NCBI GenBank assembly: GCA_015055705.1
Contig: SVHR01000002.1
Span: 1-51,871 of the forward strand
Length of the DNA: 51,871 nucleotides
Direction of reading: 5' to 3'
Source: Clostridiales bacterium
GTDB lineage: Bacteria; Bacillota; Clostridia; Christensenellales; Pumilibacteraceae
The first letter of the stretch is position 1, and each line of letters starts with the position of its first letter. The notes under the pieces were generated by a model. The model did no database searches, had not been told where the DNA came from, and saw only the letters and a list, made by a program, of their open reading frames with translations. Below, in pieces: positions 7,880 through 17,165 of this stretch. The position numbers were made by a program, and so were the translations under genes.

Positions 7880-8572
7880 TTAGTATCCCCTTAGAATTGT
7901 GTTTGGCACATACTCACGGATAAGGTCAAGATATTGCCTTGCGGTGGTGGGGTCGACCTCGCTTAATCCCGAAGAAAGACAGCTGCCCGTGTCCTTAAAC
8001 CGTTGCAGGGCGTATTTTTCCGCACCGGCTATCCATTCGCCTATAAGCGTCATATCCTGCTTGGTGTGATATTCTTTTATAAGGGTGGTGCGGAATTCAT
8101 AGCTTATTACGTCGGACAGCAAAAGGCGAGCGCTTCGCTGTACGTTTGCCGTGTCGTAGCAGTCTATGCCGACCGTTTTGCCGTAAGAGGGCAGGCTGTT
8201 TTTTATGTCCATAGCAACGTAATCTATAAGCTTGTTGTCTATAAGCATACGTAGCATGGTCGGGTTGGTTCCGTTGGTGTCCAGCTTTATACGGTACCCA
8301 AGTGCTTTGATTTTTTGACACAGCTTGGGCAAATCGTCGTGCAGGGTAGGCTCGCCACCCGATATACATACTCCGTCCAAAATACCCTTGCGCTTAGTCA
8401 GATATTCAAAAATCTCGTCCGTGGGGATAGGGGTAAGGCTTTTTGAACCCAAAACAAGCGGCGAATTGTGACAAAAGCCGCACCTATAATTGCAGGAAGC
8501 GGTAAACAGCGTTGCCGCAACGTATCCGTCATAATCCACAAGGGAAAGCTTTTCTATGCCAAAAATTTCCAT
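7880..8572 (-). CDS. nrdG: Anaerobic ribonucleoside-triphosphate reductase activating protein (radical SAM)
   Basis: YVAATLFTASCNYRCGFCHNSPLVL radical SAM cluster; GVCISGGEPTLHDDLP. Confidence 0.9.
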   Translation of the reverse strand: MEIFGIEKLSLVDYDGYVAATLFTASCNYRCGFCHNSPLVLGSKSLTPIPTDEIFEYLTKRKGILDGVCISGGEPTLHDDLPKLCQKIKALGYRIKLDTNGTNPTMLRMLIDNKLIDYVAMDIKNSLPSYGKTVGIDCYDTANVQRSARLLLSDVISYEFRTTLIKEYHTKQDMTLIGEWIAGAEKYALQRFKDTGSCLSSGLSEVDPTTARQYLDLIREYVPNTILRGY

Positions 8573-8664
8573 AACAGTAGTATAAACAAAAGGCTCGGCT
8601 TTGTCAAGTGCTGTGCCTTTTCGTATGGGATATACGTAGCCAAAAATTAAGGCACGTTATATAC

Positions 8665-8693
8665 TTGACAAAAATATATTTTAGGTGTATAAT
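8665..8693 (+). promoter_or_regulatory. Promoter of the acyl carrier protein gene
   Basis: TTGACA (8665-8670), 17-bp spacer, TATAAT (8688-8693). Confidence 0.75.
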
Positions 8694-8751
8694 ACACCCA
8701 CATTCAGCCGCAAGATATTTCATTCACGGCGTAAAAAAGGAGAACAAAAAA

Positions 8752-8964
8752 ATGGATATACTCAAAAAATTACAGGAAATTGTTTGCGATTACAGAGGTG
8801 AGCAAATCGAGCTTAAGCCCGAAACCACCTTTGATGAGCTTGGCTTTGACTCCCTTGACAAGGTAGAGCTTTTGATGCGCCTCGAGGACGAATTTGACAT
8901 GCAGTTCCCCGATGATATTCAGGTAAACGCAGTAAAAGAGATTGTTGATATTCTTAGCAAATAA
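8752..8964 (+). CDS. acpP: Acyl carrier protein
   Basis: 70 aa with DELGFDSLDKVELLMRLEDEFDMQFPDD; ATG 8752 after AAGGAG (ORF-track start 8608 is too far upstream). Confidence 0.92.
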   Translation: MDILKKLQEIVCDYRGEQIELKPETTFDELGFDSLDKVELLMRLEDEFDMQFPDDIQVNAVKEIVDILSK

Positions 8965-8976
8965 ATAAGTAAAAAC

Positions 8977-9008
8977 AAAAAACGGTGGGTGCGTACCCGC
9001 CGTTTTTG
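8977..9008 (+). terminator. Rho-independent terminator after acpP
   Basis: AAAAACGGTGGGT-gcgt-ACCCGCCGTTTTT. Confidence 0.75.
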
Positions 9009-9152
9009 TGTTATAGGGGTTGTGACAAGGTCAGGCTTGCCTCTAATAAATGCAGAATGCAAAATTATAAATAAAGAAAAATACAGTCTTTCATCAAAAA
9101 CAGGCTTTGTTTGTAACTGCGCAATGGTAGTATATTAGCAGACTAAGCTCGC

Positions 9153-9176
9153 CGCGCCCAAAACAGGCTGTGCCTG
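9153..9176. repeat. Second copy of CGCGCCCAAAACAGGCTNTGCCTG repeat
   Basis: 23/24 identical to 4805-4828; abuts the tspO stop codon (9177-9179). Confidence 0.7.
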
Positions 9177-9731
9177 TTAGGCGTTAAGGACTATAATCAT
9201 CAAATTTTCTACTGCCGCAAAGATAAGCCAGCCCCAGTATGGAAGAAGCATAACCGAGCTTAAGGGGCGCATAAAAAATCCCAAGGTAACAAGCGAGGTT
9301 ACCGCCGCTACAAGCAGGGCGTCTATAACAAAAGCTACGGTGTAGTCAACGTTAAAGAAGATAAAAGGCCAAAGCACGTTTAGCGCCAGCTGAACAAACC
9401 ACAATATAATAAATGCGTTTTTTATATGCTCACCCGTGCGGTCGATGGGGCGGTAGGTAATCGCAAGATACAGCGACCAGCCTATCATTACGTAAAGTAC
9501 CGTCCAAACCACGCTAAAAATCCAGTCGGGCGGAGCAAAGTCGGGAGTGTTTATTCCGACATAACCACGCATAGCTCCGCTAAGGAAGCCGCTAAGCGTT
9601 CCCACTCCTAAGGTGAACAGCACACAGCCGATAAACGTCCAAAATTTGTTTGATTTGGTTTTTGTCATTTCGTTTTGCATACCCATAGTATGTACGAAAA
9701 ACGGCGCACTATACGTGCGTTTTTGTGCCAT
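9177..9731 (-). CDS. tspO: TspO/MBR family protein
   Basis: LSGFLSGAMRGYVGINTPDFAPPDWIFSVVWTVLYVMIGWSLYLA, multi-TM Trp-rich pattern. Confidence 0.9.
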   Translation of the reverse strand: MAQKRTYSAPFFVHTMGMQNEMTKTKSNKFWTFIGCVLFTLGVGTLSGFLSGAMRGYVGINTPDFAPPDWIFSVVWTVLYVMIGWSLYLAITYRPIDRTGEHIKNAFIILWFVQLALNVLWPFIFFNVDYTVAFVIDALLVAAVTSLVTLGFFMRPLSSVMLLPYWGWLIFAAVENLMIIVLNA

Positions 9732-9735
9732 ACGG

Positions 9736-10485
9736 CTAAAAAAGATGCAAGGCGTAGTCGTTTATAAACATCAAAATAGATAAGGCAATAAGGTAAATTG
9801 CAAAGCCGTCATATGCGGCCGAGGTTAGCTTAAACATTATCTTTATGGCAAAATAACCGCTTATAAGTGCGGCGATAAAGCCAAAAATCAGTGGCAAAAG
9901 GGGAGTGCTGCCAAGTCCCGTAGTAATTATATCAAGAAGCGCCGAGCCAATAATTATAGGGATAGACAGCAAAAAGCTAAACGATACCGATTTTTCACGC
10001 TCGTTGCCAAGCAGTAGCGAGGTGGATATGGTAGAGCCGCTTCGTGACAGTCCGGGGATTACGGCAAGCCCCTGCATAGCGCCGATTATTGCGGCATCAA
10101 AGTATGAAATGTCTGCCTTGACGGGCTTACGAAACCCGCTTGCAAGCAGTAGCGCGGCAGTAAGCAAAAAGGCAAATGGCAGCATCGCTCCGTCTAAGGC
10201 AATGTCCAGAATGGGATTCAGCGCAAAAATTACGCCAAGCGAAAACAGCGATGCGACGATAACGTGCCCCCACCTTCTTGGGGTACGTATAAGCAAAATC
10301 AGCTCCTTTCGCATTACTATACATACTGCAAGCAGAGTGGCAACGTGCAGCATAAGCGTAAAGCTAAGGTCGCTTTGCACGCCGAGTAGCCTTTCGGCAA
10401 TAAGTATATGCCCACTGCTCGAAATCGGTAAAAACTCGGTCAGTCCCTGAATTATTCCTACTATTATTGCTTGCCAAACGCTCAT
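9736..10485 (-). CDS. uppP: Undecaprenyl-diphosphatase
   Basis: QGLTEFLPISSSGHILIAERLLG; AVIPGLSRSGSTISTSLLLG. Confidence 0.92.
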   Translation of the reverse strand: MSVWQAIIVGIIQGLTEFLPISSSGHILIAERLLGVQSDLSFTLMLHVATLLAVCIVMRKELILLIRTPRRWGHVIVASLFSLGVIFALNPILDIALDGAMLPFAFLLTAALLLASGFRKPVKADISYFDAAIIGAMQGLAVIPGLSRSGSTISTSLLLGNEREKSVSFSFLLSIPIIIGSALLDIITTGLGSTPLLPLIFGFIAALISGYFAIKIMFKLTSAAYDGFAIYLIALSILMFINDYALHLF

Positions 10486-10710
10486 ACGGTAAGTATATGC
10501 CCAAGCGGCGGCTAATTATAACCGCGGCTTGTGCAAAGGCGAGAGCGTTTTGGTTGATGACGGGCGCAAAATCTGCTTGGCAATATTTGGTTTGGCGTGG
10601 CTTTTGGTGGCAAAAAAATATGGTTGAGGTATGATATGCCAATAAAAATGCTTGCATTTTTTTCGCATTTTTGATATACTACAGTATATTTTTGTTTGAG
10701 GTGAATTTTT

Positions 10711-11193
10711 ATGGCAACCGTAGAAATTATTATGGGAAGCAAAAGCGACTTAGACGTTGCCCGTCCCGCGGCGACAGTGCTTAAGGAATTCGGCGTTGAC
10801 GTAGAGGTTAAGGTGCTTAGCGCGCACCGTACACCAAGCGAGGTTTCCGCACTTGCATCTTCGGCACTTGAACGCGGCGTAAGGGTTATTATTGCCGTTG
10901 CGGGCAAGGCGGCGCATCTTGCAGGCTTTATTGCGGCTTCTACTCCGCTTCCCGTTATCGGCTTGCCCGTAAAAAGCTCGTTTATGGACGGAATGGACAG
11001 CTTGCTTTCTACCGTTATGATGCCAAACGGCGTGCCTGTTGCAACGGTAGCGGTAAACGGCGGACAAAACGCAGGCTTGCTTGCTTTGCAAATGCTTTCG
11101 CTTGGAGACAAGGTGCTTATGGACAAGCTTATTGAGTACAAGCAAAAGATGCGTGAGAAAGTAATCGACAGCAACGAGGGACTCGAAATTTAA
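10711..11193 (+). CDS. purE: 5-(carboxyamino)imidazole ribonucleotide mutase
   Basis: VEIIMGSKSDLDVARPAATVLKEFGVDVEVKVLSAHRTP. Confidence 0.95.
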   Translation: MATVEIIMGSKSDLDVARPAATVLKEFGVDVEVKVLSAHRTPSEVSALASSALERGVRVIIAVAGKAAHLAGFIAASTPLPVIGLPVKSSFMDGMDSLLSTVMMPNGVPVATVAVNGGQNAGLLALQMLSLGDKVLMDKLIEYKQKMREKVIDSNEGLEI

Positions 11194-11224
11194 TAGATTT
11201 TTTTTAGCGACGGAGGAAATAGGA

Positions 11225-12649
11225 ATGAACAGCATTATTGTTCCCCAAAGGGAACTCAACGAGGAATGCGGAATCATCGGCATAAAAAGCCTCGAGAAAA
11301 AGGCGCTCGCGTACGATATCTACTTTGGACTTTTTGCGCTTCAGCACCGCGGACAGCAAAGCGCGGGTATTGCAGTTACATACGAGCCCCGCAAGGTTTA
11401 CTACTACAAAAAGATGGGGCTTGTCAACGACGTTTTTGACGAGGAAAACCTTAAGGAATTTCCCGCCGGCGACTGCGCTATCGGTCACGTAAGATATTCT
11501 ACGTCCGACTCGAACAACGTAGTCAACGCTCAGCCCATCATCTTCTACGGCAGATTCGGCCGTATGGCGATTGCTCACAACGGCAACATCATTAACTGCG
11601 ACAGCCTAAAAAGCACGCTTATCAAAAAGGGTCACGTTTTCCAAAGCTCGATTGACTGCGAGGTTATCGCTTCGCTTATCAACCTTTACAGCGAGGGCGG
11701 CTTGCTTGCCGGTGTCGAAAAGGCAAGTGCCGAGCTTGAGGGCGCATTCTCCTTCGTGGTTATGGCGGACGGAAAGATGGTTGCGGTACGCGACCGTTAC
11801 GGTCTTAAGCCGCTTGTTATCGGCAAGAAGGGCGACGACATAATCTTTGCAAGCGAAACGTGTGCGCTTGATACCCTAAATGCGGAATTCGTTCGCGACG
11901 TTCAGCCGGGCGAAATCGTAGTGGTTGACGAAAACAACAATATGAGCAGTACGTTCTTGCCGGGCGTAAAAAAGAACCTCTGCGTATTCGAGTACGTGTA
12001 TCTCGCTCGCAGCGACTCCGAAATGGACGGAAAATACGTATACGATATGCGTTATGAGTGCGGCAAGCACCTTGCGGAGCTGTTCAAGATTGACGCAGAC
12101 GTGGTTGCAGGCGTGCCTGACTCGGCAGTGGTTGCGGCTCGCGGCTATGCGGAAACGGCAGGACTTCCGCTTGTGGACGCTCTCAGCAAAAACAGATACA
12201 TAGGCAGAACCTTTATTCAGCCCAACCAAGCGCTTCGCGAAAAGGGCGTAAGAGTAAAGCTTAACGCAATAAAGAACAACATCAAGGGCAAAAGACTTAT
12301 CCTTGTGGACGACTCTATCGTTCGCGGCACGACCTCGATGAAGATTATCAAGCTTCTTCGCGACTGCGGAGCAAAAGAGGTACATATGCTTATTGCTTCG
12401 CCTGTGGTTAAATTCCCGTGCTACTTTGGCGTAGACATCGACTCTAAGGAAAAGCTTATCGGTTGGGACAAGACCGAGGAGGAAATTTGCAAGATTATCG
12501 GTGCGGACAGCCTTCACTATTTGCCGCTTGAATATCTTATCAAGGCGGCGGGCGGCAAAAAGTGCGAGTACTGCGCCGCTTGCTTCGACGGCAAGTATCC
12601 TGTTGATATGGAAAACTTCAACTGTGGAAAATTCGTTTTGGATATATAA
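11225..12649 (+). CDS. purF: Amidophosphoribosyltransferase
   Basis: ECGIIGIKS, LFALQHRGQQSAGIAV, LILVDDSIVRGTTSMKIIKLLR. Confidence 0.96.
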   Translation: MNSIIVPQRELNEECGIIGIKSLEKKALAYDIYFGLFALQHRGQQSAGIAVTYEPRKVYYYKKMGLVNDVFDEENLKEFPAGDCAIGHVRYSTSDSNNVVNAQPIIFYGRFGRMAIAHNGNIINCDSLKSTLIKKGHVFQSSIDCEVIASLINLYSEGGLLAGVEKASAELEGAFSFVVMADGKMVAVRDRYGLKPLVIGKKGDDIIFASETCALDTLNAEFVRDVQPGEIVVVDENNNMSSTFLPGVKKNLCVFEYVYLARSDSEMDGKYVYDMRYECGKHLAELFKIDADVVAGVPDSAVVAARGYAETAGLPLVDALSKNRYIGRTFIQPNQALREKGVRVKLNAIKNNIKGKRLILVDDSIVRGTTSMKIIKLLRDCGAKEVHMLIASPVVKFPCYFGVDIDSKEKLIGWDKTEEEICKIIGADSLHYLPLEYLIKAAGGKKCEYCAACFDGKYPVDMENFNCGKFVLDI

Positions 12650-12658
12650 GGAGGATTT

Positions 12659-13675
12659 ATGGCGATTGATTACAAGAGCGCAGGCGTAGACGTAGAACGC
12701 GGCTACGAGGCTGTGAAACTCATGAAAAAGCACGTTAAGGAAACGTACAACGACAGCGTTTTGGGCGACATCGGCTCGTTTGGCGGACTATATGCGCTTG
12801 GCGAGGGCGAAAATGCGGACGTTTTGGTTGCAGGCACCGACGGCGTAGGTACCAAGCTTAAGTACGCGTTCGTGCTTGACAAGCACGACACCGTGGGTAT
12901 CGACTGCGTGGCAATGTGCGTAAACGATATCGTTTGTCAGGGCGCAAAGCCGCTTATCTTCCTTGACTATATCGCACTCGGAAGACTTGTTCCCGGCAAG
13001 GTTGCCGAGATTGTTAAGGGCGTAGCAGAGGGCTGCAAAATGGCAGGCTGTGCGCTTATCGGTGGCGAAACTGCCGAAATGCCCGGCTTCTACGAGGGCG
13101 ACGATTACGACATGGCGGGCTTCTCGGTAGGCATTGCTAAGCGCAACAAAATTATCACCGGCGAGCGCATCAAGGCTGGCGACAGACTTATCGGTCTTCG
13201 CTCCTCGGGCGTTCACAGCAACGGCTATTCGCTTGTTCGCAAAATTTTTGAGCCCAACAAGATTACTCTTTTGGAGTATGATGAGGAGCTTGACGCTATC
13301 CCCGCAGACGTGATTTTGGCGCCTACACGCATTTACGTAAAGCAGGCACTAAGCCTTATCGAAAACTGCGACGTGCTTGGTATGGCACACATCACAGGCG
13401 GCGGCTTTATCGAAAATATTCCCAGAATTTTGCCCGAGGGCTTGGCAGCAAAAATTGACCGAAGCTCTTACGAGCTGCCCAGACTTTTCAAGGTGCTTCA
13501 GCATCGTGCCGAAATCAGCGACGAGAAAATGTATAACACCTTCAATATGGGCGTGGGACTCGTTATCTGCGTAGCAAAGGAAGAGGAAGAAAAGGCAATT
13601 GCTCATCTTAAGTCTATCGGCGAGGACCCCATTCGTCTTGGCGAGGTAGTAGAGGGCAACGGAGTTATTTTATGA
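12659..13675 (+). CDS. purM: Phosphoribosylformylglycinamidine cyclo-ligase
   Basis: YKSAGVDVERGYEAV, GTDGVGTKLKYAF, LIGGETAEMPGFY, HITGGGFIENIPR. Confidence 0.96.
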   Translation: MAIDYKSAGVDVERGYEAVKLMKKHVKETYNDSVLGDIGSFGGLYALGEGENADVLVAGTDGVGTKLKYAFVLDKHDTVGIDCVAMCVNDIVCQGAKPLIFLDYIALGRLVPGKVAEIVKGVAEGCKMAGCALIGGETAEMPGFYEGDDYDMAGFSVGIAKRNKIITGERIKAGDRLIGLRSSGVHSNGYSLVRKIFEPNKITLLEYDEELDAIPADVILAPTRIYVKQALSLIENCDVLGMAHITGGGFIENIPRILPEGLAAKIDRSSYELPRLFKVLQHRAEISDEKMYNTFNMGVGLVICVAKEEEEKAIAHLKSIGEDPIRLGEVVEGNGVIL

Positions 13676-14259
13676 ACATAGCCGTTTTTGCTTCGGGCGG
13701 CGGCACCGATTTTCAGTCGGTGATTGACGGCGTACAAAGCGGACTGATTAGAGCCGACATAAAGCTGCTTGTTGCAAGCAAGCCGGGTATCGGCGCAATA
13801 GAGCGTGCGCAAAAAAACGGCATACGCCATGTCGTTTTTTGTAAAAAGGACTATAACAGCGGCGAAGAAATGTTTGATAAAATAATCGAGCTTCTTCGTC
13901 AAAACGAAATTGATTTGGTCGTGCTTGCGGGATATCTTACGATTCTTTCGCCCAATATTGTGGAGGCGTATGAGGGAAGAATTATCAATATTCACCCTGC
14001 GCTTTTGCCAAAGTTCGGCGGCGTTGGCATGTACGGCATGCATGTTCACGAGGCGGTTATTGCCGCGGGTGAAAGGGAAAGCGGCTGTACCGTTCATTAC
14101 GTGGACGGCGGGGCGGACACGGGCAAGATTATTGCCCAAGCAAGAGTGGCGGTTGACGAGGACGACACCCCTCAGTCGTTACAGAAAAAAGTATTAGCAA
14201 AAGAACATGAGCTTCTACCTAAGGTAGTGGCACAATTAATAGAGGAGATGCGAAAATGA
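13672..14259 (+). CDS. purN: Phosphoribosylglycinamide formyltransferase
   Basis: VFASGGGTDFQSVID, NIHPALLPKFGG, GCTVHYVDGGADTGKII. Confidence 0.95.
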   Translation: MNIAVFASGGGTDFQSVIDGVQSGLIRADIKLLVASKPGIGAIERAQKNGIRHVVFCKKDYNSGEEMFDKIIELLRQNEIDLVVLAGYLTILSPNIVEAYEGRIINIHPALLPKFGGVGMYGMHVHEAVIAAGERESGCTVHYVDGGADTGKIIAQARVAVDEDDTPQSLQKKVLAKEHELLPKVVAQLIEEMRK

Positions 14260-15785
14260 AAAAGAGAGCGCTTGTAAGTGTTTCGGACAAAACGGGTATC
14301 GTAGAGGTTTGTTCTAAGCTTGTGGAAATGGGCTACGAGCTTATTTCGACAGGCGGCACCATGGCAACCATCGCAAAGGCAGGCTTGCCGGTTATGAATA
14401 TCAGCGAAATCACCGACTTCCCCGAGTGTCTTGACGGACGAGTTAAGACCTTGCACCCGGCAGTTCATGCAGGATTGCTTGCAATGAGGGACAACCCCGA
14501 GCATATGGCTCAGCTTGACAAGCTTAATATCGACACGATTGACGTGGTTATCGTCAACCTTTATCCCTTTAAGCAGACCGTTATGGCAGGCAAGAGCTTT
14601 GCCGAGGCGGTGGAGAATATCGACATCGGCGGACCGACCATGCTCCGCAGTGCGGCAAAAAACTATAAGGACGTAGTCGTACTTATTGATCCTAACGACT
14701 ACAATAAGGTTCTTGACGAGATGGCAAGCGGCGCAGTCAGCATCGAAACGCGCACCTACCTTATGTACAAGGTTTACCAGCATACCGCAGTGTACGATTC
14801 TATGATTGCTTCTTATCTTAGGAACAAAATCGGTATCGAATATCCCGATCAGCTCACCCTTGCGTTCGAGCGTGTGGACGAGCTTCGCTACGGCGAAAAT
14901 CCGCACCAAAGCGCGGCTTTCTATCGTGAGGCTATTCCCGTGGGCAATTCGCTTGCTGAAGCAAAGCAGCTAAACGGCAAGCAGCTTTCGTTTAATAATA
15001 TCAACGATGCAAACGGCGCACTTGCGCTTTTGAAGGAGTTCGACCGTCCCGCGGCAGTTGCAATCAAGCACACCAATCCGTGTGGCGTTGCTCAGGCTGA
15101 CACCATCTACGAGGCTTACAAAAAGGCTCACGACAGCGACCCCGTTTCGGTATTCGGCGGAATCGTAGCCCTCAACGGCGAGGTTGACGAGCGTACCGCC
15201 GAGGAGCTTACCAAGACCTTCCTCGAAATCGTAATTGCTCCCTCGTTCAGCGAAAAGGCTGTGGAAATCCTTAGCAAAAAGCAGAATTTGCGCCTTTTGG
15301 TTCATCCCGAAATCGCGCTTAAGGACAAGGGCGGCTACGAGTTCAAAAAGGTTTACGGCGGCTTGCTCGTTCAGCAGTCCGACCGCACGGTTTTTGGTAG
15401 CGAGCTTAAGGTGGTAACCAAAATTCAGCCCACTAAGGCTCAGCTTGCCGATATGGAGTTTGCTATGAAGGTTGTTAAGCACTGCAAGTCCAACGCTATC
15501 GTGGTAGTTAAGGACGGCTGCACCTTGGGTATTGGCGTTGGTCAAACCAATCGCATTTGGGCAACCAATCAGGCAATCGAGCATAGCCTTAGTTCGGTAG
15601 AGGGTGCTGTGCTTGGCTCGGACGCATTCTTCCCGTTTGACGACTGCGTTACCGCCGCAAGCAAAGCAGGAATTGCGGCAATCGTTCAGCCGGGCGGTAG
15701 TAAGCGTGACGAGGACAGCATAATCAAGGCTGACGAGTGCGGAATTACTATGGTGTTCTCGGGCGAGAGACATTTTAAGCATTAA
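14256..15785 (+). CDS. purH: Bifunctional AICAR transformylase/IMP cyclohydrolase
   Basis: ALVSVSDKTGIVEVCSKLVEMGYELISTGGT, FNNINDANGALALLKEF, AVAIKHTNPCGVA. Confidence 0.96.
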   Translation: MKKRALVSVSDKTGIVEVCSKLVEMGYELISTGGTMATIAKAGLPVMNISEITDFPECLDGRVKTLHPAVHAGLLAMRDNPEHMAQLDKLNIDTIDVVIVNLYPFKQTVMAGKSFAEAVENIDIGGPTMLRSAAKNYKDVVVLIDPNDYNKVLDEMASGAVSIETRTYLMYKVYQHTAVYDSMIASYLRNKIGIEYPDQLTLAFERVDELRYGENPHQSAAFYREAIPVGNSLAEAKQLNGKQLSFNNINDANGALALLKEFDRPAAVAIKHTNPCGVAQADTIYEAYKKAHDSDPVSVFGGIVALNGEVDERTAEELTKTFLEIVIAPSFSEKAVEILSKKQNLRLLVHPEIALKDKGGYEFKKVYGGLLVQQSDRTVFGSELKVVTKIQPTKAQLADMEFAMKVVKHCKSNAIVVVKDGCTLGIGVGQTNRIWATNQAIEHSLSSVEGAVLGSDAFFPFDDCVTAASKAGIAAIVQPGGSKRDEDSIIKADECGITMVFSGERHFKH

Positions 15786-15792
15786 TACCTAA

Positions 15793-15820
15793 AAAGCGCG
15801 GCTCAATTTAGTCGCGCTTT
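15793..15820 (+). terminator. Putative hairpin between purH and purD
   Basis: AAAGCGCG...CGCGCTTT. Confidence 0.45.
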
Positions 15821-15911
15821 AAGTGTAGATTTTGTCAAGGCGTATAGCTGATTTTTTGACAGAATAACAAGATAAGCATAGTTGCGGCTTTATTAGCAGA
15901 GGAAATATATT

Positions 15912-17162
15912 ATGACAAATGTTTTGGTAATTGGCGGTGGCGGCAGAGAGCACGCCGTGTGCCATCAGTTGAGTAAAAGCAACAAAATCGGCAAGCTTTT
16001 TTGTGTGCCCGGCAATGCAGGTATCGAAAAGATTGCTTCTTGCAAGCAAATGTCCGTATTTGACTTTGACGGCATTTACGAGTACGTTAAGTCAAACGAA
16101 ATCGACCTCGTTTTTGTTACGCCCGACGACCCTCTTGCAAAGGGCATGGTGGACTATTTCAACGGGCGTGGCGTTCGTGCGTTTGGTCCGACTGCTAGCG
16201 CGGCAAGGCTTGAAAGCTCTAAGGCTTTTAGCAAGGAATTTATGCTTCGTCACAAAATCCCCACAGCGTCCAGCCAAATTTTTGACTGTCCCGACAAGGC
16301 GAAGGAATATTTGCGCTCTACCGATTACCCCGTGGTAATCAAGTCGGACGGACTTGCGCTTGGCAAGGGCGTAATTATTTGTGCCGATTTAGACGAGGCA
16401 ATCAAGGCAATTGACGACATTATGGTAAGCAAGACCTTTGGCGAAGCGGGCAACAGGGTGCTAATCGAGGAGTTCTTGGTTGGACGTGAGGTTACCGTTA
16501 TGGCCTTTTGTGACGGCAAGCATATTTCCCTTATGCCGTCCAGTCAAGACCACAAGCGTGCTTACGACGGCGACAAGGGACTAAACACCGGCGGCATGGG
16601 TGCGTTTGCTCCCTCGCCCTTCTTTACGGACAGTCACCGCAAGGAGTTTTTGGACAAAATAGCACTTCCCACCGTAGAGGGACTAATTAAGGACGGAATA
16701 GAATTTAAGGGCGTGCTTTACTTTGGACTTATGATGACGGCTAAGGGAATCAAGGTTATCGAGTACAATTCGCGCCTTGGCGATCCCGAAACCGAGGCTG
16801 TTTTGCCGCTTCTATCTACCGATCTTATAGATATTATGAATGCGTGCATTGACGGCACACTTGATACCGTGGACGTAAGGTGGCAGGACAAGGTGGGCTT
16901 TACCGTGGTTATTGCAAGCGGCGAGTATCCGCTTAGCGTAGTTAAGGGGCACGAAATTACCATCGGCGAGCTTGAGGACGTAATTTTGTTCCACGCAGGC
17001 ACGGCGATTAAGGACGGCAAGCTTGTAAACAACGGCGGCAGAGTGTTCCAGCTTACTGCCGTAGCAGATGATATGGATAAGGCGCGTGAGGCGGTTTATT
17101 CGCAGATTGATAAGGTGCATTTTGCGAATTGCCGTTACCGCACGGATATAGGAAAGGTGTAA
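15912..17162 (+). CDS. purD: Phosphoribosylamine-glycine ligase
   Basis: VIGGGGREHAVCHQLS, SDGLALGKGVIIC, LNTGGMGAFAPSPFF. Confidence 0.96.
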   Translation: MTNVLVIGGGGREHAVCHQLSKSNKIGKLFCVPGNAGIEKIASCKQMSVFDFDGIYEYVKSNEIDLVFVTPDDPLAKGMVDYFNGRGVRAFGPTASAARLESSKAFSKEFMLRHKIPTASSQIFDCPDKAKEYLRSTDYPVVIKSDGLALGKGVIICADLDEAIKAIDDIMVSKTFGEAGNRVLIEEFLVGREVTVMAFCDGKHISLMPSSQDHKRAYDGDKGLNTGGMGAFAPSPFFTDSHRKEFLDKIALPTVEGLIKDGIEFKGVLYFGLMMTAKGIKVIEYNSRLGDPETEAVLPLLSTDLIDIMNACIDGTLDTVDVRWQDKVGFTVVIASGEYPLSVVKGHEITIGELEDVILFHAGTAIKDGKLVNNGGRVFQLTAVADDMDKAREAVYSQIDKVHFANCRYRTDIGKV

Positions 17163-17165
17163 ATT

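Noticed and set aside
8608-8751. N-terminal extension of the ACP in the ORF track
   Set aside because: The segment overlaps the ACP promoter; the ATG at 8752 has an RBS and gives a standard ACP length.
10500-10710. Purine riboswitch upstream of purE
   Set aside because: I could not find the conserved purine-riboswitch core or a terminator hairpin here.
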